From positions 128,833,388 to 128,897,387 of the forward strand of contig NC_134644.1 in NCBI RefSeq assembly GCF_030463565.1: DNA of 64,000 nucleotides. The letters are read 5' to 3'. A program made the position numbers and the translations under genes. Under the pieces are notes generated by a model. That model was given only the letters and a program-made list of their open reading frames with translations. It was not told the DNA's origin and made no database searches. The stretch is from Pelecanus crispus. Taxonomy: Eukaryota > Chordata > Aves > Pelecaniformes > Pelecanidae. Positions 57,986-64,000 of the stretch are shown here, piece by piece; position 1 is the stretch's first letter, and every line of letters starts with the position of its first letter.

Positions 57986-60708
57986 ATGCACTTATTCCAG
58001 ATTAGGTGAGGACATATAAACTACTACTAGGTAAGCCAAGTGGCAAGAAAAAAGGTGATGGTGCAGTTTTGGGATGGCATAAAAATGTCCAGTTTGAAAT
58101 CTTGGAACGTAAACCTCATGCTTTAACTTGATTTACTTGAAAATGGAATTTAATGAATAGATTCCTTAATATCTCACATCTTCGTATGTTTGAAGAGTTC
58201 TACCCATTGCAACTAACTACTTGTGTGAAATAGCACACCAATTCACATTTTTTAAAAATTTAATTTTAAAATAATTTTCAATACTCCCTTTGATGACATA
58301 TATTGTGAATTTTTTGTGTTTAATTCCATTGTCATATGATATATAGAGTAGCATCTTCATCTCAAAAAAACCCACTTTAAATTTTGAAGAAAATTTTGGA
58401 ATCTATAATGGGTTCTTACAATAAACAGGTTTTAGATGTAAACTGTCTTTCTAAGAACCTCTAAATTGCAAGTTTCACTGTCTCATAATAGTGCAGAAGT
58501 GAAAGGATAATACTAGGGGTAAAATACACAATGAAATAAGTTCCTTTGTGTAAGTATTTTCCTGTCGTATTTTAATCAGGTTAATTTAATGCTGTCTTGA
58601 CTCCATCTCAGACCCACCATACATTTAAGTTCAGATGAAATCTAGAATTGCTATTGAATCACACTGACAAGATGTGTTAGTGGCTAGACAATTCCTCCAT
58701 GGCAGTAGCAGATTGAGTGTAGTCTTGAATGTAAAAGTCAAGGTAAATGTACATTGTACGTAGGAATCCTTTCACATTCTGTCACAATAAAATGCTTGCC
58801 TGCAAAATACACAGACAATTTGGGGAAAAAACCCAGAACACTCCACCAAAAAAACCCTCCCTATTTTCATTCTCTCCTTTCCAGAAACATATTTTTCTAG
58901 GTGAAGCATTAGTTGCTTTGTATTTCTTTCTAATTTCATTGCAAAAGAATGACAAGCTGAAATGCATTAAGCAAACAGATTGTTACTTTCACTGCTTATT
59001 TTTCCTGGTTGTCATAATTATTGTCCTACATTAATCTTATGCCATTATTGCTTAATGTATTTAGTGGGGGAGTTGTTTGTTCTCTGTTTATCTATCACCA
59101 TGCTGTGAATGTAACAGGAGTGCTATCTGGAGGGGGCAGCTTTGTGGTGTAAACACTTTTTAAACACCTACACGCCATTAAAACATACCTCCAGTGACTA
59201 AGCAGGTCAGCTCAGACCTTCTGAGATAAATGGGCGTAGATGGTAACTCTCTCTGTAAGGACTGATTTTTATTCTGCATTTTTACAACATAGCATTGGAC
59301 ATTAATCTTGAAAGGCGTCAACTACTAGGCGTTAGAATATTACATAAGGTTTTTATGACTAATTCTGAAAATGGATGTCCTTTCACTTCTTTTTGGACAT
59401 TAAAGCATCCAAATAATTTATTATATATTTTAAAGGAACACTTGCCCTGAGTAAGGAGTACGATTTATTGGCCAAAACATTGCTTAACTCACAACAGGCC
59501 TATTTCTGTACAATATCAGTCAAATACTATATCCTCCATATATTTAACTTGCTCATGCTCATAGCATTTAGTTCAGCCCTGAACAGGAAAGTCACTTGAG
59601 ATTTATTTAAACTGAAGGCCATTCTTCTTCAATGTCACCTAATGCTGAAATCCATTGAGATTGAAAGTGCTTTTCATAATAAATAAATGTAAATTCATTG
59701 ATGGTGGATTTGAAGTAAAAAAATAAAAAGGTCACAAAGTGAATAGTTGTGATACTCATTCCCACCTGCCTAAATTCCTAATTTTATATATATATATATG
59801 TATATATATGAATTGCTATGGCTCAAAGCATCACAGATTAAGTTTACGTCAATGCTCATTCATTCACTCTCCTCTCCCCTGGCTGCTCTTTGCACTAATT
59901 ACCGCCCCCCCCCTCCAATCTTTTAGCACCTACACAGGAATAATACAGACATCAAATAGAGAGGACAGCCAGGGCAAACAGCAGTCCCTTTAATCCTAGA
60001 ATGGCTCAGCCTATCTCCAAGACATACATCTTTCCATCTCTGGTTAAAATAAAAAAAAGGTATTTTGCTGTGGCCAAAAAATAATCTAGACCATATCCGA
60101 AGCTCAGAAAGACCAGGCACTGGTATAATTTATACTGAGCCAATTTTCAAGTAAGGAAAATGGAATGAAAGAATCCACTGCCTCACTGTAAAACACAATC
60201 TTTTAGCTCAATAAAACCTTGACTTTTTGGCTGAAAAATGACATCCCTGAAATACATCAACAGGATATGTTCCTGTGATGGCTAGTGGGAGTTTTGTTTA
60301 AGACCTCTTTTATGGTCTGCTCTTCTCAGGAATTGCTTCTGTTGTTTCCCCCCCAGTTTTATGCACATGTTACATTAAAGTGGATTAAGTCTTTATGGGG
60401 AACCCCGTGATGGGCTGCAGCCAAGCAAAAACTCGAGACATACCCCAAGTGTGTATCCAATTCAAAATGCTGTGAATTTTTTGGGGAAACATATTTTTTT
60501 TAAAAATATGTAGTATTTCAGTGAAAGAACAGGAAAAATATATGTCAAAACATTTTGACTGATCATAATAACAACTGAGGAATATGCTGAATTTAACATT
60601 AACCTGCAATATCAGAGAAGAAGCATTTTACTAATCTATGAGAAAGCAATGCTAACCACAGTAGTAAATTGCATATGGGGGCTCGATTCTCCCTTCCTTT
60701 CAATAAAT
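57986..60708. other. Intergenic, possible conserved regulatory DNA
   Basis: AT-rich sequence without a gene. The section 59040-59480 contains several transcription-factor-like words (gtaaacac, ctatctgg, attaatc) and no repeat text. It could be a conserved non-coding element, though nothing in one sequence proves this. A (TA)n run lies at 59784-59809. Confidence 0.4.
59784..59809 (+). repeat. (TA)n microsatellite
   Basis: About 13 TA units with one TG interruption. Confidence 0.85.
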
Positions 60709-60755
60709 AGTTGGACTTGATCTTAAAGGTCTTTTCCAACCTAAATGATTCTATA
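60709..60755 (+). mobile_element. Tiny CR1 3'-end fragment
   Basis: The text gttggacttgatcttaaagg followed by cttttccaacctaaatgattctata is the sense-strand CR1 3' terminus. About 47 bases remain. Confidence 0.8.
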
Positions 60756-63562
60756 CAGCACTGGAAGTGATGTCTTGTCTTAGACCAGAGCCATCAAGTG
60801 GACAGGCTGGGAGGAGGTAAGGAGGGTGAATAAGCCAAACTCTCACTGGCTGCTGCAGTTTATCAGAAAGAAAATCTGCAGGCTCATCTGGGATCTGGAC
60901 CTAACATGACAAATTTCTTGTCACAGAACTAGCAGAGCTTGTTCACCATTTTACAGTAAAAGATCAAAGCACTTTTTTTTTCTTTCTTTTTTTTTTTTAA
61001 CCTGACAAACACTTTAGCTATAGGGACTGAAATCTCTAATGAGCTGAAAATTCTTGGGCAAATGAAAAGAAAGTGATGTTGGTATTTTTTTTAGCTCCTG
61101 AGAATTTCTCCCTGAAACCAGCTCCATATATTATTATGATTTTGATATGCATTTAGCTTAAAATAATGCAAATTCATTAACTGAAGTTACTTTTTATTGA
61201 CATAATTTTTCATATGAAGAGCCACTATGCAGCTTATGGCAGAATATATGTAAGGACATATTTTTAGTATGATTTCAGCTACTTTCGTATCCATTTAGTT
61301 GATGAAAGGGATGCACTTTCAGCATGAACAAATAAAGGATATATTTCTGGTGTCTTCTCAGGATTGAAAAGGCTGTTCAGCTGAAAGTAAATTTCAGTTA
61401 ATAAACCTCACTTCCATTTCCCTCATGTGGAGGACTGACCTAGAAAGAACACTGCTTATATTTGAATGCTGAAATACTGTACTACAAATACAGGATGAGG
61501 AGTTCATCTCATGTAGCTCCTTATTTCCAAGAAATCCAAGTACCTCTAGTATTATATAAGTCACCCAGGACACTAGAGGTCAAGTTACTGTGCTTAGGCT
61601 TGCTTAGCACTGTTCTATAATTAGTCGGCAAGTCAATTTAACATATGAAGGAGAAGCAGATTCATGAATAGATAATAGAGAAGGCATACATTGTCTGAAC
61701 GCATTAGTTTGAAAAAGTGTTCTTAAAATACTGCTTTATTGAAAGTGTGCATTTGAAGATCTTAGTTTTTTCCGTTTGCAAGTCAACACATTGTGTGCAT
61801 TACATTTGTATTAAATTATTATGCCTCAGCTAAAGGCCCTCATCCCTGATGCTTCACTTTTATAAGCCTCCTAGACTAATGTGCACAAAGGCACATAGGA
61901 GAGAAGGAGAGAAAGAAATCTTTGTACTTTCAGTGTTTATTGAACAGCGCAGTTTTTGGGTCATCGCAAAATGTAGGCACAATTTGAGCAGTAACAGCAT
62001 AAGCAAAATCTCTTTTGAGAATGTTCTTTTGAGACTTACCAAGATTTCCTTTAGCATTGTCCAATTATGCCTGCTTTCTCACACAGTATGCAGACGCAAA
62101 GAGCTCTCAACTTGTGGGGCAGTGTGGGGCTCTTTCATGAGTTGTACATTTAAAAATCAACAGATTGCAACATGTACAGTCAGTATTTAAAGATATGAAA
62201 AGCCAGAAATATTTGAGAGGGGAGAGACAGGAGCAGAGAAGGTGGAATATAAACCCTCTGACTTTAGCTTCCTTCTTCCTTCTGCAGTTTTCTGAAAATT
62301 CTGAAGTGACCATTTGTTATCAAATTTATTTCTTTCCACGTTATAACTATTCTACCTTTGCCAGTCAAGACTCTGGCTGGACAGGAATGGGAATATTTAA
62401 CATCAGTGATTCGTAACATACCGGGTCTAAAAGTCGGAATCTAAAACCTAACATCAATAGGTACAAGCTTTTTCTTTCAATAACAGGTAAAAAGTTATTG
62501 CAAAGCCTATATTAATATAAGGGTAAAGCAACAATATTATGTCTTATCAAGTGCAAAAAATAATATTTCTGGAACTGATTTAGCAACTTTATACACATAT
62601 ATCCTTTATAATGCTTATTAAAAGCAGTATGTATTTATTGAACTACAGCCCCTTTCCCCAAAATTAGCATTACTATATTATTGTATGCAACACAGTGTTT
62701 GGTATTTCCATAGAAACTCTTACTTGCATACCCAAACTTTTCTGCCTGTGTAATCTTAAAACTGTATTAGTGTCTTTTCCTTTCTTTCATATAAAATGGG
62801 TAATGCTGCATGTATTTCGTAAAGCAATCTATTTCATTTCCTAGTTTCCTGTCTTCAGTCTCATATCAAACCACCAAAGCACCACTAATGATGCCTTTGC
62901 CTAATTAGTGGGGCCTGTAGTGGAATAAGTTTATAATCAAGGATGCTGTGTAATGGTGCTTGCATTTCTGCAGGGAAAATTGTTTCTGAGCATACTGAAT
63001 GCTTATAAAGCAGTTTTGTTTTTCCTAGCAGATTTCTTCATTTTTGTAAAAAGACAGAGTTATGCACCTTTTATTATGTACGTATAAACTTACATTTAGG
63101 AATGGTCATACATTGTATATTTAAAAATTGCTTTATTGTTAAAATATAACAGTAGTAATATTAAAAATAGTAATTTTTGTGTTCATAATAATGCTTATGC
63201 AAGCATTAAAATATTGTTTAATTAGAGTAGAGCTTCAGACTGAAATAAAACTTTACATTGTACAATTTTCCATGTGGTTTCTCTTTTAGGCACCATAGTT
63301 AATGACACAATTTTGGTAACAGCTGCTACTAAGCCAGTTGAAAATACACAAAATATATCTTCTGTTTTACTGATCAGGTGGTATATTAAAATAATTGTCC
63401 TCATTTACTGGGCAAAGTTTCCTGGCCTGTATTAAGGAAGATGTCCTCACAGACCCACTGGATTCAGAATCATTAATCTGAACTCAGGTTGGGCTGTTCT
63501 TCTACCAAAGGCATGTTGCTTAAGTTTTTAATAATTGATCAAGCACGCCGGTGCATATAAGT
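60756..63562. other. Intergenic, no gene recognised
   Basis: AT-rich unique sequence with an octamer-like ATGCAAAT at 61167-61174. A block at 62870-62960 has paired CCACTAAT/ATTAGTGG words. No exon is recognised. Confidence 0.45.
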
Positions 63563-64000
63563 TGTGGTTTAGCCCCAGTCGGCAACTAAGCACCACACAG
63601 CCACTCGCTCACCCTCCCCCCTGCCTGGTGGGATGGGGGAGAGAATCTGAAGAGCAGAAGTAAGAAAACTGGAGGGTTGATAAGAACAGTTTAATAATTT
63701 AAATAAAATAAATAAAATAACAGCAACAACAACAACAATAATAATAAATTGCAATGAAAAGGAAAACAACAAGACAGAGAGAAACAAAACCCAACAACTG
63801 ATGCAACTGCTCACTACCAACTGACTGACGCTCAGCCAGTCCCCAAGCAGTGATCACTGCCCCCTGGCCAACTACCCCCACTTTATATACTGAGCATGAC
63901 GTTGTATAGTATGGAATATCCTTTTGGCCCTTTTGGATCAGTTGTCTTGGCTGTGCCCCCTCCCAGTTTTTTTGTGCACCTGGCAGAGCATGGGAAGCTG
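63563..64000 (-). mobile_element. Solo LTR or provirus end, microsatellite subfamily, cut by the window edge
   Basis: It starts TGTGGTTTAGCCCC and follows the copy at 47553 through the reversed ATTAAA, a triplet tract (63705-63747), reversed TATA (63882-63889) and a CRE-like TGACGTTG (63897-63904). The window ends inside it, with about 130 bases of the LTR expected beyond. Whether an internal provirus follows cannot be seen. Its left flank is ataag(t). Confidence 0.93.

Noticed and set aside
62882-62911. Inverted 8-base words CCACTAAT...ATTAGTGG as a hairpin
   Set aside because: Arms of 8 bases with a 14-base loop are expected by chance at this sequence length, and no other structure supports an RNA gene.
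1-64000. tRNA, rRNA, snRNA or CRISPR-like features
   Set aside because: I looked for tRNA B-box words, 5S/U6-like sequences and regularly spaced repeats. None held up on either strand.

Overview
The window looks like nuclear DNA from a bird. It is AT-rich and gene-poor. Its recognisable repeats are avian-type CR1 LINE fragments, with 3' ends in ATTCTATGATTC-like repeats and a reverse transcriptase carrying FADDTK, together with solo LTRs of avian endogenous retroviruses. There are no operons, phage genes, CRISPR arrays or other bacterial features. Species and chromosome cannot be fixed from the sequence alone.

I can support one real protein-coding gene, on the + strand at about 49.6-52.6 kb. 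It has a CpG-island promoter with a TATA-like box, a non-coding first exon, four coding exons with GT/AG borders and matching phases, and a 3' UTR ending at an AATAAA signal. The predicted 85-residue protein begins MASVPSAGCLLAKNQYYR, has a serine-rich stretch, and contains a CWWIKSFFHSEP block. I read it as PPDPFL, the small PPDPF-like (exdpf family) protein.

The rest is intergenic or regulatory DNA plus transposable elements. LTRs: one 1154-bp LTR (10284-11437) sits inside an older CR1, flanked by a perfect 5-bp duplication. A second LTR family has five copies (12496, 35074, 45279, 47553, and 63563 running off the window). All are solo, and most have visible 5-bp duplications. They form two subfamilies that share both ends but differ between the TATA box and the polyA signal. 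CR1: larger pieces lie at 9568, 27193, 53563 and 56653. Small or split pieces lie at 10250/11443, 16420, 16519, 22703, 38485, 40501 and 60709. All are 5'-truncated and broken by stops or frameshifts, several of them CGA-to-TGA changes. DNA transposon: 31.3-33.0 kb holds a likely relic of a PIF/Harbinger transposase on the - strand.

Most other open frames are chance frames in AT-rich DNA, antisense frames of CR1, or GC-rich frames in the CpG island and the LTR repeats. Several stretches (for example 59.0-59.5 kb and 62.7-63.0 kb) could be conserved regulatory DNA, but this cannot be shown from one sequence. I found no clear sign of a new biological system. The most useful points are the complete small gene model with a C17 run in its 5' UTR, the nested LTR-in-CR1 insertion, the modular LTR subfamilies with CRE-like/TATA cores, and the Harbinger relic.
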